Of a DNA stretch of 64,000 nt, positions 26,742 through 36,485 are shown one piece after another. The translations under genes and the position numbers were made by a program. Origin of the DNA: Micromonospora echinospora (lineage in GTDB: Bacteria > Actinomycetota > Actinomycetes > Mycobacteriales > Micromonosporaceae). How positions within the stretch are numbered: the first letter of the stretch is position 1; every line of letters begins with the position of its first letter. Location: NCBI RefSeq assembly GCF_900091495.1, contig NZ_LT607413.1, positions 372,001 to 436,000 on the forward strand, in the 5' to 3' direction. The notes beneath the pieces were generated by a model, which searched no databases, had not been told where the DNA came from, and saw nothing but the letters and a program-made list of their open reading frames with translations.

Positions 26742-27317
26742 TCAGCCCTTCGCCGCCCGGGCCGCCGCCTTCTGCTGCTGCTTGTACTCCCGGACCTGGC
26801 GCAGTGACGCCTCGTCGGTGATGTCGGCCACCGACCGGTACGCGTCCACGTCGCCGTACCCGCCGGCCGCCTCCCGCCAGCCGGCCGGGTGGACGTCGAA
26901 CCGCTTGCCGAGCAGGGCCAGGAAGATCTGCGCCTTCTGCCGGCCGAAACCGGGCAGTTCGGTGAGGCGGCGCAGCAGTTGCGCACCGTCGGCGGCGTCG
27001 GCCCAGATCCGGGCGGCGTCCCCGTCGTACCGTTCGACGAGCACCCGGCACACCTCCTGCACCCGGGCGGCCATCGCCTTCGGGAACCGGTGCAGGGCCG
27101 GTGGTCGGGCGAAGACCTCGACAAGCGCCTCCGGGTCGTACGCCGCCAGCTCCCGGGCGTCCGGCGTGTGCCCGAGCCGCTGCGCCAGCACGTACGGCGA
27201 GGTGAACGCCTTCTCCAGCGGAATCTGCTGGTCAAGGACCATGCCGACGAGCAGGGCCAACGGATCGTCGTTGAGCAGCCGGTTGGCCTCGGGGTCGATG
27301 GGCAGCGAGAGCGTCAT
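26742..27317 (-). CDS. HhH-GPD-type base excision repair protein
   Basis: 191 residues. The helix-hairpin-helix motif LPGFGRQKAQIFLALLGKRF is clear, and the N-terminal MVLDQQIPLEKAF is typical of an actinobacterial branch of the endonuclease III/AlkA superfamily. The usual catalytic Asp after the hairpin (GVxVDxHV) is replaced by FDVHPAGW, so activity may differ from classical glycosylases. I chose the ATG at 27317; CAGGAT lies 7 nt upstream on the minus strand, so a leaderless start is possible. Divergent from the methyltransferase gene. Confidence 0.8.
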   Translation of the reverse strand: MTLSLPIDPEANRLLNDDPLALLVGMVLDQQIPLEKAFTSPYVLAQRLGHTPDARELAAYDPEALVEVFARPPALHRFPKAMAARVQEVCRVLVERYDGDAARIWADAADGAQLLRRLTELPGFGRQKAQIFLALLGKRFDVHPAGWREAAGGYGDVDAYRSVADITDEASLRQVREYKQQQKAAARAAKG

Positions 27318-27492
27318 ACGCCCCATCCTGCCCGGCCGGGCCGCGCCGGCCGACGCGACGTACCGGACCGGGGCTGACGTGGATCTCGACGCGGACCGTG
27401 GGTGGGCGGAAGGACGTCATCCGCGCCCGTCCTCCGGCCCGGATGTCGTGGGTGGTGCCGGGGCCGTCCCGGCGGACAGGCAGGATGGCGAG

Positions 27493-28974
27493 GTGGACGA
27501 ACACGACATGCTGCTCTCCCCCGCCGGGATCGACCGGTTGCGCACCGCGCTGACCAGCGCCGGTTTCACCGCCACCGGCGTCGCCGACCGCCTCGGGCCG
27601 CAGGCCACCGCGGCGATGGGCCGCAACGACTACCGGGCCGCCCTGCGCGCGACCGAGGACCGGGACCCACTCGGCACGCTGATCCGCCTGTTCATCTGCG
27701 AGCAGACCGAGCCGGCGGGGCCGGTCGCCGCCGCCCTCGCCCCGCTGACCGTGGCCGAGGCCCTCGACGCCGGGCTGGTCGAGCCGCACGGCGACGGCCT
27801 GCGCGCCGGCATCGACCTGGAGCCGTACGGGGACGACTGGTGGATGCTCGCCGACCTGCCGGCCAGCGCCCGGCCCGGCCCGCTGCCCGCCGAGCACGTG
27901 CTGGGCGTGGGCGGGGCGACGCAGACCCTGCTCGGCGCGACGGTCCGCCGGCCGGTGGAGACCGCCCTCGACCTCGGCACCGGTTCCGGCGTCCAGGCCC
28001 TGCACTTGTCCACCCACGCCCGCCGGGTCACCGCCACCGACGTCTCGGCGCGGGCGTTGCGGTTCGCGGCGACCACCGCCGCGCTCAACGGGCAGGAGTG
28101 GGAGCTGCTCCGGGGTGACCTGGTCGCCCCGGTCGCCGGCCGCCGGTTCGACCTGGTGGTGAGCAATCCCCCGTTCGTGGTCGGGCCGGGGACGACCACC
28201 CACGTCTACCGGGACTCCGGCCGGGTCGGCGACGCGGTCGGCGCGGAACTGGCCGCCGCCGCCCCGGGACTGCTCACCGACGGTGGCACCATGCAGTACC
28301 TCGCGAACTGGGTGCACGTCACCGGCGAGGACTGGGGCGAACGGGTCGCCGGCTGGTTCGCCGGCACCGGGCTGGACGCCTGGGTGGTCCAGCGCGAGGT
28401 GGCCGACCCGATGGCGTACGTGAACCTGTGGCTGACCGACGTCGGTGAGACCCCGGACCCGCACCGGATGGCGGCCTGGCTGGACTGGTTCGACGCGCAC
28501 AAGGTGGAGGCGGTCGGCTTCGGCATCGTCAGCCTGCGCAACGGCGGCCACGACGACCCGGTGGTCCGGGTGGAGGACCTGCGGCAGCGGGTCGAGGCGC
28601 CGATGGGTGACCATGTCGCCGCGTGGTTCGACCGGCAGGACTGGCTGCGCGCGCAGGGCACCGAGGGACTGCTGGCGCACCGGTTCCGGGCGGCCGAGGG
28701 CTTGCAGCTCCGGCAGGAGGCGACCATGGGCGACGAGGGCTGGGCCGTGGACCGGCAGGTGTTGGCCGCGCCGCACGGGCTGCGGTGGAGCGAGGAGATC
28801 GACCCGCTGGTGCTGGCCCTGGTCGGTGGCGCGAACGGCCGGCTGCCGCTGCGCGACCAGCTCGCCCTGCTGGCCGCCGCGCACGACGTCGCCCCGGACG
28901 AGCTGGCCGAGGCGGCCGGTCCGATCGTGGCGCACCTGGTCGAGCGGGGCTTCGTCGAGCCGGTGACCGCCTGA
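27493..28974 (+). CDS. Class I SAM-dependent methyltransferase (DUF7059/HemK-like)
   Basis: 493 residues from GTG at 27493. The N-terminal ~150 residues form a helical domain ([19 protein letters not shown]). The Rossmann domain has motif [14 protein letters not shown] and motif [18 protein letters not shown] is the active-site motif of N-methyltransferases acting on adenine or glutamine. A winged-helix-like C-terminal domain ends near [21 protein letters not shown] sits 6 nt before the start, suggesting leaderless transcription. The substrate may be rRNA or protein. The stop codon overlaps the dtd start by one base. Confidence 0.8.
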   Translation: MDEHDMLLSPAGIDRLRTALTSAGFTATGVADRLGPQATAAMGRNDYRAALRATEDRDPLGTLIRLFICEQTEPAGPVAAALAPLTVAEALDAGLVEPHGDGLRAGIDLEPYGDDWWMLADLPASARPGPLPAEHVLGVGGATQTLLGATVRRPVETALDLGTGSGVQALHLSTHARRVTATDVSARALRFAATTAALNGQEWELLRGDLVAPVAGRRFDLVVSNPPFVVGPGTTTHVYRDSGRVGDAVGAELAAAAPGLLTDGGTMQYLANWVHVTGEDWGERVAGWFAGTGLDAWVVQREVADPMAYVNLWLTDVGETPDPHRMAAWLDWFDAHKVEAVGFGIVSLRNGGHDDPVVRVEDLRQRVEAPMGDHVAAWFDRQDWLRAQGTEGLLAHRFRAAEGLQLRQEATMGDEGWAVDRQVLAAPHGLRWSEEIDPLVLALVGGANGRLPLRDQLALLAAAHDVAPDELAEAAGPIVAHLVERGFVEPVTA

Positions 28975-29396
28975 TGCGGGCGGTGGTGCAGACCGTCGGC
29001 CGGGCCAGCGTGACGGTGGACGGCGAGGTGGTCGGGGCGATCACCGACGGTCTGCTGGTGCTGCTCGGGGTGACCCACGCGGACACGCCGGAGACCGCCC
29101 GGACGATGGCCCGCAAGATCCACGAGCTGCGCATCCTCGACGAGGAGCGGTCCGCGGCGGAGACCGGGGCGCCGGTCCTGGTGGTCAGTCAGTTCACCCT
29201 CTACGGCGACGCCCGCAAGGGACGCCGCCCGAGCTGGACCGCCGCCGCTCCGGCCGAGGTGGCCGAACCGCTGGTCACCGAGGTCGTCGAGGCGCTGCGG
29301 GGCAGGGGCGCCACGGTCGCCACCGGCCGTTTCCGCGCCCACATGCTGGTCGACAGCGTCAACGTCGGCCCCCGGACGATCCTCCTCGACCTCTGA
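28974..29396 (+). CDS. dtd: D-aminoacyl-tRNA deacylase
   Basis: 140 residues. Dtd removes D-amino acids (and glycine) wrongly attached to tRNA. The start [18 protein letters not shown] and the active-site motif [12 protein letters not shown] are standard. The second conserved motif, usually NxGPVT with a Gly-cisPro pair, reads [12 protein letters not shown] here: Gly-Pro is kept but the residue after Asn and the Val after Pro are changed. The start (TGATG) is coupled to the methyltransferase gene. Confidence 0.92.
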   Translation: MRAVVQTVGRASVTVDGEVVGAITDGLLVLLGVTHADTPETARTMARKIHELRILDEERSAAETGAPVLVVSQFTLYGDARKGRRPSWTAAAPAEVAEPLVTEVVEALRGRGATVATGRFRAHMLVDSVNVGPRTILLDL

Positions 29397-29529
29397 CCAC
29401 AGCGCCTCCCCCGGCGCCCGCGCCCTCCCCGGAGCTGCCGGTCGACGGAGCCGACGGTGTTCCTGACCTTCCGGAACGGCCGTCGACGCCGCTGATCGGC
29501 GCGGAGAGGGACGGGGCCGGGGCGGAGGA

Positions 29530-30318
29530 TCAGAAGAAGAGGCCGCGACGCTGGAGGGACTGACGGAGCCAGCCGTCGAGCTGGGCCGCCCAGTCGGTCT
29601 GCTGCGCGGTGGCGTGGTCCACGGTGAACCGGCCGAACGCGTCCCGTCCCTCGGTGAACAGGCCACCCCGCTTGTCGATCTCCAGGACGACCTGGATGTG
29701 CTGCGGGTTCGTGACGAAGGTCAGTTCGAGCTGGTTGATCGCGCTGGCGTACTGCGGCGCGGGGTAGAACTCGATCTCCTGGTAGAACGGCAGGTGCTGC
29801 TGCACGCCGTAGATCCGGCCCCGTTCCACGTCGGCGCGGGAGAACCGGAAACCCAGCCGCAGCAGCGCCTGGAGGATCTGCTCCTGGGCCGGCAGCGGGT
29901 GCACCGCGACCGCGTCCAGGTCGCCCTTGTCGACCGCCCGGGCCACCTCCAGCTCGGTACGCAGCCCCATCGTCATGCCGTGCAGGTGCTGCCCGTAGAG
30001 GGTGGTGAGCGGGGTCTCCCACGGCACCTCGAAGCGGAACGGCACGTCGTACCGCTGACCGGCCTCCAGCCGGAACGCGCCGGTGACCTGCTGGCGGTGG
30101 AACTCCTGGGTGGTCTCGTACTCGCTGTCGCCGCTCTCCACCTCGACCCGGGTGACCAGGCCGAGCGCCAGGTACTCGATGTCCGCCGCGTGGTCCCCAC
30201 CGAGCACCTGGATCCGCCCCTCCAGGTGTCCGCCCGGGCGGCAGTTGGGGTTGGCCAGCACCGTCTCGACCGACGGACCGCCCACGCCCATCGCCTGCAT
30301 GAGTTTCTTGAAGACCAC
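29530..30318 (-). CDS. Spo0M-like sporulation-control protein
   Basis: 262 residues from GTG, with ggagg upstream. The arrestin-like fold of the SpoOM family is suggested by MVFKKLMQAMGVGGPSVETVL, PGGHLEGRIQVLGG and VPFRFEVPWETPLTTLYG. In Bacillus, Spo0M affects entry into sporulation; in actinomycetes its role is not settled. A cytoplasmic, beta-rich protein is expected. It converges on dtd and is divergent from the second sigma gene. Confidence 0.87.
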   Translation of the reverse strand: MVFKKLMQAMGVGGPSVETVLANPNCRPGGHLEGRIQVLGGDHAADIEYLALGLVTRVEVESGDSEYETTQEFHRQQVTGAFRLEAGQRYDVPFRFEVPWETPLTTLYGQHLHGMTMGLRTELEVARAVDKGDLDAVAVHPLPAQEQILQALLRLGFRFSRADVERGRIYGVQQHLPFYQEIEFYPAPQYASAINQLELTFVTNPQHIQVVLEIDKRGGLFTEGRDAFGRFTVDHATAQQTDWAAQLDGWLRQSLQRRGLFF

Positions 30319-30525
30319 ACCGACCTCCGATTACCTTGTCTGGCGGCCCGGCTGGCCGACCGGTGGCAACGTAACCGCCCAGCGCAAACACCGCCACACG
30401 TTCGCCGGCTGTTCCTGTCGGTTCCCCGATCGCCTCACTCCCGTTTCACGCCCCGGGCGGCAAGCTGTGTGTCACCGGCGCCACTGGCCCGGTACGCGCG
30501 AAGTTGACGCGGGGAGGCGACAGAG

Positions 30526-31545
30526 ATGGTTCTGCAGATGAGCGAGCACCCGATGACCCCGGCCACGACCGACACCGACGACCACGCGTCCGTGGAGACC
30601 CTGGCGGACCTGGACGCCACCGACGAACGCGGCACGTCGACCGACCTGGTCCGGGCCTACCTCAACGGCATCGGGCGGACCAAGCTCCTCACCGCCGCCC
30701 AGGAGGTCGATCTCTCCAAGCGGATCGAGGCCGGCCTCTTCGCCGAGGAGAAGCTGAACACCTGCACCCCGGTCTCCGCCCAGCTCCGGGCGGACCTGGA
30801 GGTCGTCGCAGCCGAGGGTCGCGCCGCCAAGGACCACCTGCTGGAGGCGAACCTGCGGCTGGTGGTGAGCATCGCCAAGCGGTACACCGGGCGGGGCATG
30901 GCCTTCCTCGACCTCATCCAGGAGGGCAACCTCGGCCTGATCCGCGCCGTCGAGAAGTTCGACTACACCAAGGGCTACAAGTTCTCCACCTACGCCACCT
31001 GGTGGATCCGCCAGGCCATCACCCGCGCCATGGCCGACCAGGCCCGCACCATCCGTATCCCGGTGCACATGGTCGAGCAGGTCAACCGGATGGTCCGGGC
31101 GCGCCGGGAACTCGCGGTGTCGCTGGGTCGGGAGCCCACCGTTGCCGAGGTGGCCGTCGCCCTCGGGGTGCCGGAGTTCCAGATCATCGAGCTGATCTCG
31201 TACGACCGCGAGCCGGTCAGCCTGGACCAGGCGGTCGGCGAGGACGGCGAGAGCGCCCTCGGTGACTTCGTCGCCGCCGTCGACCCCCGTCAGGAGCCCG
31301 GCGACGAGATCGCCAACGGGCAGCTCCGCCAGGAGGTCCGGATCGTGCTGGCCACCCTCTCCCAGCGGGAGGAGGCGGTGATCCGGCTCCGGTTCGGCCT
31401 CGACGACGGCCGGCAGCGCACCCTCGACGAGGTCGGCCGGGAATTCGGCCTCTCCCGGGAGCGAATCCGGCAGATCGAGAAGGTGACGCTGCTCAAGCTG
31501 CGCGACCCGGAGCGGGCGCAGCGGCTGGAGGCGTACGCCAGCTGA
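30526..31545 (+). CDS. sigB: Group 2 RNA polymerase sigma factor (SigB/HrdA-like)
   Basis: 339 residues from ATG with ggggagg upstream. It lacks the long N-terminal arm of the principal sigma factor and starts with an acidic segment followed by region 1.2 ([17 protein letters not shown]). Regions 2 to 4 are complete, including [18 protein letters not shown] as the -35 helix. Position near an ideR-type gene matches M. tuberculosis sigB-ideR. It probably reads promoters much like those of the principal sigma factor. Codons in part of region 2 are nearly identical to those in rpoD. Confidence 0.92.
   Translation: MVLQMSEHPMTPATTDTDDHASVETLADLDATDERGTSTDLVRAYLNGIGRTKLLTAAQEVDLSKRIEAGLFAEEKLNTCTPVSAQLRADLEVVAAEGRAAKDHLLEANLRLVVSIAKRYTGRGMAFLDLIQEGNLGLIRAVEKFDYTKGYKFSTYATWWIRQAITRAMADQARTIRIPVHMVEQVNRMVRARRELAVSLGREPTVAEVAVALGVPEFQIIELISYDREPVSLDQAVGEDGESALGDFVAAVDPRQEPGDEIANGQLRQEVRIVLATLSQREEAVIRLRFGLDDGRQRTLDEVGREFGLSRERIRQIEKVTLLKLRDPERAQRLEAYAS
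30833..31077 (+). repeat. Sequence shared with rpoD (copy 2)
   Basis: Partner of 20068-20312. Within it, 30873-31077 differs from 20108-20312 at a single base. Confidence 0.85.
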
Positions 31546-31558
31546 TTCGGCACCACAC

Positions 31559-31587
31559 GAGGGCCCCGGCGGTTCGCCGGGGCCCTC
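31559..31587. terminator. Bidirectional terminator hairpin
   Basis: A perfect 12-bp stem (31559-31570 and 31576-31587) with loop GGTTC between the convergent sigma and acetyltransferase genes. Confidence 0.75.
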
Positions 31588-31617
31588 GGCCGTGCGCCTC
31601 ACCCCGGCTTCGCCCGG

Positions 31618-34170
31618 TCAGATCCGGCGGGGGCCGGTGTCCGGGCGGGTCGCGGCGGTGCCGATCCGGACGCCTGCGTGCAGCACCGAGATGCCCTCGG
31701 CGCGAACCAGCACCGGGTTCAGGGTGAGCGCCCGGACCCGGGGCTGCTCGTCGGCGAGCCGGCCGACCCGGAGCAACAGGTCGACCAGGGCCTCCCGGTC
31801 GACCGGCTCGGCTCCCCGGTAGCCGCGCAGCAGCGGTGCCGCGCGCGGCTCGTCGACCAGCTCGCGGGCGTCCCGGTCGGTCAGCGGGACCGCGCGCCAG
31901 GCCCGGTCGCCGAGCAGTTCGGTGGCGACCCCGCCCAGCCCGAACCCAACCACCGGCCCGAACGTCGGGTCCTCCACCAGCTCCACCACACACGCCACCC
32001 CGGGCGGCACCATCGCCTGGACCAGGGCGTCCGCGCCGAAGACCGCCGCCATCTCGTCGTACGCCCGGCGCACCGCGAGCGAATCGCCCAGGTCGAGGCG
32101 GACCGCGCCGAGGTCGAGGCGGTGCCGCAGCCCGACGGCCGCCGCCTTCAGCGCCACCGGGACGCCGAGCCGCCCGGCGGCCTCGACGGCCTCGACGGCG
32201 GAGCGCACCGGAACCGAGCCGACCACCTCGACGCCGTACGCGGCGAGCAGGCGGTCGGCCTGGTCGGGGCCGTCGGCGCGGATCGCCGCCTCGGCCGCGA
32301 CGACGTCGACGTCGGGCAGTTCGGGCAGGGTGCCCGGTGGCCGACGCAGCCAGTCCGCGTACGTGGTGACCCGGGCCAGTGCCCGGACCGCCTCCTCCAC
32401 CCCGGAGTACGCCGGCACGTCGGCGGGGAGCCCCCCGGCCAGGAAGGTCGCCACGACCGGCTTCCCCGCGTCCAGCACGCCGACGAGCGCGGCGGCGAGG
32501 TCCGCCTCGGTGTCGGCCAGTTGCCCCGGCAGCGGCGGGGCGAAGGCCGCGACCAGCGCGTCGACCCGCTCGTCGGCGGCGGTGCGGGTCAGGGCCAGGG
32601 CCAGCGCGCTCGCCCCGGCCTGCGGTCCGACGTCGCGGGGGTAGCCGACGGCGACGTCGAGTCCGTGCGCCGCGCAGGCGGTGGCGGCGAGCACGGTCAG
32701 CGCGGAGGAGTTGCCGACCACGCCGACGCGCCGGCCGGCGGGCAGCGGCTGCTTGGCCAGCAGCACCCCGACGTCGAGGAGTTCGGCCACGGTGTCGACC
32801 CGGATCACGCCGGACTGGGCGAAGAGCGCGCTGACCGCCACCTCGTCCGGGCCGCCGGGCAGAGCGGCGGGACGAGCCGGGGAGGCGAGCGCCACCACCG
32901 GTTTGGCCCGGCCGATCCGCCGGGTCAGCCGGGCGAACTTACGCGGGTTCCCGAACGTCTCCAGGTAGAGCATGATCACGTCGGTGGCCGGGTCGTCCTG
33001 CCAGTACTGGAGCAGGTCGTTGCCGGAGACGTCGGCCCGGTTGCCGGCGGAGACGAAGCTGGACAGCCCCAGGCCACGCCGGTCCGCCTCGGCGAGGACG
33101 GCCACCCCGAACGCGCCGGACTGGCTGAAGAAGCCGACCCGGCCGGCGGGCGGCAGGACCGGAGCGCCGGTGGCGTTGAGGCGTACCGCCGGGTCGGTGT
33201 TGGCGATGCCCAGGCAGTTCGGGCCGACCACCCGCATGCCCGCCGCGTGCGCCTGGCGGACCAGGGCCCGCTGCGCCGCCGCCCCCTCCGCGCCGGCCTC
33301 GGCGAACCCGGCGGAGATCACCACCAGGCCGTGCGCCCCGGCGGCGGCCGCGTCGGCCACCACGGCCGGCACCGCCTCCGGGGCGACCGCGACGACCGCC
33401 AGGTCCACCGGCGCCCCGGCGGCGACCGCCGACGGGTACGCGGGCAGCCCGGCGACCGTGGTCGCGCTCGGATGCACCGGGACGACCACCCCGGCGAACC
33501 CGAAGTCCCGCAGGTGCCCGAGCACCGCCGCACCGACCCCCTGCCCGGTGGCGCTGGCACCGTAGAGGGCCACCCCGCGCGGGGCGAGCAGCCGGGCGAT
33601 CGACCGGGCCTCGGTGCGCTGCTCGCGGCCCCGCTGCACCTGGAGGGTCTGCTCGGTCGGGGCGATCGGGAAGCTCAGGTGCACCACCCCGTCGGCGAAC
33701 TGCCGCTGGACCTGGTACCCGAAGTCGGCGAAGACCCGCAGCATCGCCCCGTTGGCTGGAAGCACCTCGGCGACGAAGGAGGTGATCCCGGCGCGCCGGG
33801 CCGCGTCGGCGAGGTGTTCCAGCAGCACCGAGCCGATGCCCCGGCCCTGGTAGGCGTCCTCCACCACGAACGCCACCTCGGCGTCGGGTGAGCCGGGGCC
33901 GAGCCGCTCGTACCGGCCGACCGCAACGATCCGGTCGCCGGCCAGCACCACGAACGCCTCCCGGTCGTGGTGGTCGACGTAGACGAAACGGTGCAGGTCC
34001 CGCTCCGGGATGCGCGGGTACGGGGAGAAGTAGCGCAGGTAGCGGGTGCGCTCGGAGAACCGGGAGTGCATCGCCACGATGCCCGGCGCGTCGTCCGGGT
34101 GGATCGGCCGCAGCTGGACGGTCGTACCGTCGCTGAGCAGCACGTCCACCGGCGGGTCCACCGTGGTCAC
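31618..34170 (-). CDS. GNAT/NDP-forming acyl-CoA synthetase fusion, protein lysine acetyltransferase
   Basis: 850 residues from GTG at 34170, with ggagg upstream. A GNAT domain comes first (about 15-170; acetyl-CoA motif EDAYQGRGIGSVLLEHL). An acyl-CoA synthetase (ADP-forming)-like part follows: CoA-binding GASATGQGVGAAVLGHL, ligase domain (FFSQSGAFGVAVLAEA, VVGNSSALTVLAA) and a C-terminal ATP-grasp-like region. Enzymes of this build (Pat) acetylate lysines of acyl-CoA synthetases and so switch them off. The GNAT-first order is that of Streptomyces lividans PatA; the Salmonella enzyme has it last. The next gene upstream encodes the opposing deacetylase. Confidence 0.85.
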   Translation of the reverse strand: MTTVDPPVDVLLSDGTTVQLRPIHPDDAPGIVAMHSRFSERTRYLRYFSPYPRIPERDLHRFVYVDHHDREAFVVLAGDRIVAVGRYERLGPGSPDAEVAFVVEDAYQGRGIGSVLLEHLADAARRAGITSFVAEVLPANGAMLRVFADFGYQVQRQFADGVVHLSFPIAPTEQTLQVQRGREQRTEARSIARLLAPRGVALYGASATGQGVGAAVLGHLRDFGFAGVVVPVHPSATTVAGLPAYPSAVAAGAPVDLAVVAVAPEAVPAVVADAAAAGAHGLVVISAGFAEAGAEGAAAQRALVRQAHAAGMRVVGPNCLGIANTDPAVRLNATGAPVLPPAGRVGFFSQSGAFGVAVLAEADRRGLGLSSFVSAGNRADVSGNDLLQYWQDDPATDVIMLYLETFGNPRKFARLTRRIGRAKPVVALASPARPAALPGGPDEVAVSALFAQSGVIRVDTVAELLDVGVLLAKQPLPAGRRVGVVGNSSALTVLAATACAAHGLDVAVGYPRDVGPQAGASALALALTRTAADERVDALVAAFAPPLPGQLADTEADLAAALVGVLDAGKPVVATFLAGGLPADVPAYSGVEEAVRALARVTTYADWLRRPPGTLPELPDVDVVAAEAAIRADGPDQADRLLAAYGVEVVGSVPVRSAVEAVEAAGRLGVPVALKAAAVGLRHRLDLGAVRLDLGDSLAVRRAYDEMAAVFGADALVQAMVPPGVACVVELVEDPTFGPVVGFGLGGVATELLGDRAWRAVPLTDRDARELVDEPRAAPLLRGYRGAEPVDREALVDLLLRVGRLADEQPRVRALTLNPVLVRAEGISVLHAGVRIGTAATRPDTGPRRI

Positions 34171-34224
34171 GTCCGGTACCTCCCCGGCTGGTTCACCTCT
34201 CGCGGTCGCACGCGCGGGTCGCGG

Positions 34225-35406
34225 TCAGTCTCTCGGGTCGTGCGGGTCGAGCCCGAACAGCGGGAAGACCGACCGGCGGGTGGCGGAGATGGCCCGGTCC
34301 ACCGCGTCGGGCTCGCCGGTGGGCTGCCACGGCTGGTGCGTCGGGTCCACGCCGTCACCCATGCGTAGCGGCACCTCCCGGCCGGGACGGCGGGCGGCGG
34401 CCAGCGCCCGCCAGGCCGGCGGGGTGAGGGTGGCCGGGTCGACCGGCTCGCCGGTGGCCACCGCGAGCAGGTGGGTCCAGGCCCGGGGCACCACCTCGAC
34501 CAGGGCGTAGCCACCGCCGCCGGTGGCCACCCAGCGGCCCTCGCACAGTTCGTCGGCGAGCGCCCGCAGGGCCAGGTAGGTGGCCCGTTGCCCGTCGACG
34601 GAGAGGCGCAGGTCGGCCAGGGGGTCCAGCCGGTGCCCGTCCGCGCCGCACTGGGTGACCAGCACCTGGGGGCGGAACGCGCGCAGCACCGACGGCACCA
34701 CCGCGTGGAACGCCCGCTGCCAGCCCGCGTCGTCGGTGCCCGGTGGCAGCGGCAGGTTCACCGCGCTGCCCGGGGCCGCCGGGCCACCCGTCTCGTCGGG
34801 GAACCCGGTGCCGGGAAAGAGCGCGAGAGGGCTCTCGTGCAGGCTGACCGTCAACACCCGGGGTTCGTCCCAGAAGATCTGCTGCACCCCGTCGCCGTGG
34901 TGCACGTCCACGTCGACGTAGGCGATCCGCTCCGCGCCGAGGTCGAGCAGGCGGGCGATGGCCACCGCCGGGTCGTTGTAGACGCAGAACCCGGCCGCCC
35001 GCCCGGCCATGGCGTGGTGCAGCCCGCCGGCCACACTGACCGCCCGCCGGGCCTCGCCGCGCCAGACCGCCTCGGCGGCGGCCACGGTCGCGCCGGCCAC
35101 CAACGCGCTGGACTCGTGCATGCCCTCGAAGACCGGATTGTCCGAGGTGCCCAGGCCGTACCCGGAGAAGAACGGGTCGTGCGGAGCCGCCCGTACCGCG
35201 TCCAGGTAGTCCGGCCGGTGCACCCGGGTCAGCAGGGCCTCGTCCGCCGGCGCGGGCCGGACCAGGCGCACCCCGGGCCGGTCGAGCACCCCCAGTTCGC
35301 GGGCGAGGGCGACAGTCAGCTCCACCCGTACCGGATCGAGGGGATGGTCACCGAGGTCGTAGGCGAGCAGCGCCTCGTCCCAGACCACCACCGTGTCGTC
35401 GGCCAT
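34225..35406 (-). CDS. acuC: AcuC-like class I/II histone-deacetylase-family protein
   Basis: 393 residues from ATG at 35406. The zinc-dependent deacetylase fold is complete: GGLHHAMAGRAAGFCVYND (His pair and substrate channel), YVDVDVHHGDGVQ (zinc Asp/His), the third zinc ligand in CGADGHRLDPLADL and the transition-state Tyr in TGGGGYALVEV. AcuC in Bacillus removes acetyl groups from acetyl-CoA synthetase. Lying directly before a Pat-type acetyltransferase (54-bp gap), it completes a reversible acetylation switch. GACGAT lies 6 nt before the ATG with no ribosome-binding site, so a leaderless transcript is likely. Confidence 0.9.
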   Translation of the reverse strand: MADDTVVVWDEALLAYDLGDHPLDPVRVELTVALARELGVLDRPGVRLVRPAPADEALLTRVHRPDYLDAVRAAPHDPFFSGYGLGTSDNPVFEGMHESSALVAGATVAAAEAVWRGEARRAVSVAGGLHHAMAGRAAGFCVYNDPAVAIARLLDLGAERIAYVDVDVHHGDGVQQIFWDEPRVLTVSLHESPLALFPGTGFPDETGGPAAPGSAVNLPLPPGTDDAGWQRAFHAVVPSVLRAFRPQVLVTQCGADGHRLDPLADLRLSVDGQRATYLALRALADELCEGRWVATGGGGYALVEVVPRAWTHLLAVATGEPVDPATLTPPAWRALAAARRPGREVPLRMGDGVDPTHQPWQPTGEPDAVDRAISATRRSVFPLFGLDPHDPRD

Positions 35407-35534
35407 GCGGCCATCGTCGCACGCGGGCGGAGCCCGCCCCACCGTGCGGGGCGGCCCCGCCGCCGGTGCACCGGGCCGCCCGCGTCGGGCGGGCCGGTCG
35501 CGGGTCGGCTGGCCGGTCGGGTGGCCGGTCAGCG

Positions 35535-36386
35535 TTACCGCTGCGCGCCGGTGGCGACCGGCCGGTCCGGGTCGGCCACCCAGCCGCTCCACGAGCCGAC
35601 GTACAGGGCCGCGTCGGGCCGGCCGGCGAGATGCAGCGCCAGCACCGTCTGCGCGGCGGTCACCCCGGATCCGCAGTACGCCCCGACCGGCTGGCCGTCG
35701 GTGACCCCGGCGGCGGAGAACCGGTCCCGCAGCGCGGTGGCGGAGGCGAAGCGCCCCCCGGTGACGTACTCCGGGGCGGGCAGGTTCGCCGCGCCGGGGA
35801 TGTGCCCGGCCACCGGGTCGATCGGCTCGGTCTCGCCCCGGTAGCGCGGCGCGGCCCGGACGTCGAGCAGCACCGCCCGGTCGTCGGCGGCGAGTCGGGC
35901 GGCGGCGTCGGCGTCGAGCACCGGCAGCCCGCCGGGACGGACGGTGACGTCACCGGGCGTGGGAGCGGGGACGTCGGTGTCGACCGGCAGGCCGGCGGCC
36001 ACCCAGGCCGGGAAGCCCCCGTGCAGCAGCCGGACCGGACGGTGTCCGGCCCAGCGCAGCGTCCACCAGGCACGTGCGGCGGCCATCCCGTCGCCGCCGT
36101 CGTACACCACCACCGGGTGCCCCTGCCGGACGCCCGCGCGGCGCAGCGCCGCCTGGAGGGTGGCCGGGTCGGGCAGCGGGTGCCGGCCGGCGGATCCGGG
36201 TGGGCCGCAGAGTTCGGTGTCCAAGTCGACGAAGACCGCACCGGGCAGGTGACCGGCGGTGTAGTCGTCCCGGCCCGGTGGGCCGGCGAGCCGCCAGCGG
36301 ACGTCGAGCAGGGTGGGCGGGTGGCCCTGACCGATCTCGACGGCCAGTTCCGCCGCCTCGACCAGTAGATCATCAGTACCGGACAT
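35535..36386 (-). CDS. Tandem-rhodanese sulfurtransferase (SseA-like)
   Basis: 283 residues. Two rhodanese domains: the N-terminal one (about 15-140) is inactive, with DGGDGMAAARAWW where the Cys loop should be; the C-terminal one carries the active loop CGSGVTAAQTVLAL. The loop CGSGVT is closer to mercaptopyruvate than to thiosulfate sulfurtransferases, transferring sulfur from 3-mercaptopyruvate to cyanide or thiols. Linker motifs such as AGHLPGAVFVDLDTEL are typical. It is divergent from the DtxR-family gene. Confidence 0.88.
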   Translation of the reverse strand: MSGTDDLLVEAAELAVEIGQGHPPTLLDVRWRLAGPPGRDDYTAGHLPGAVFVDLDTELCGPPGSAGRHPLPDPATLQAALRRAGVRQGHPVVVYDGGDGMAAARAWWTLRWAGHRPVRLLHGGFPAWVAAGLPVDTDVPAPTPGDVTVRPGGLPVLDADAAARLAADDRAVLLDVRAAPRYRGETEPIDPVAGHIPGAANLPAPEYVTGGRFASATALRDRFSAAGVTDGQPVGAYCGSGVTAAQTVLALHLAGRPDAALYVGSWSGWVADPDRPVATGAQR

Positions 36387-36485
36387 GGCGTCCAGTTAAC
36401 CCCATCGCACCGTCCTGACCGGCGGTTCGCCAGCGGTCGCCGGCCGGTCAGCGGGGTAGCATCGGTGGTCGGGAGGACCTGCGAC

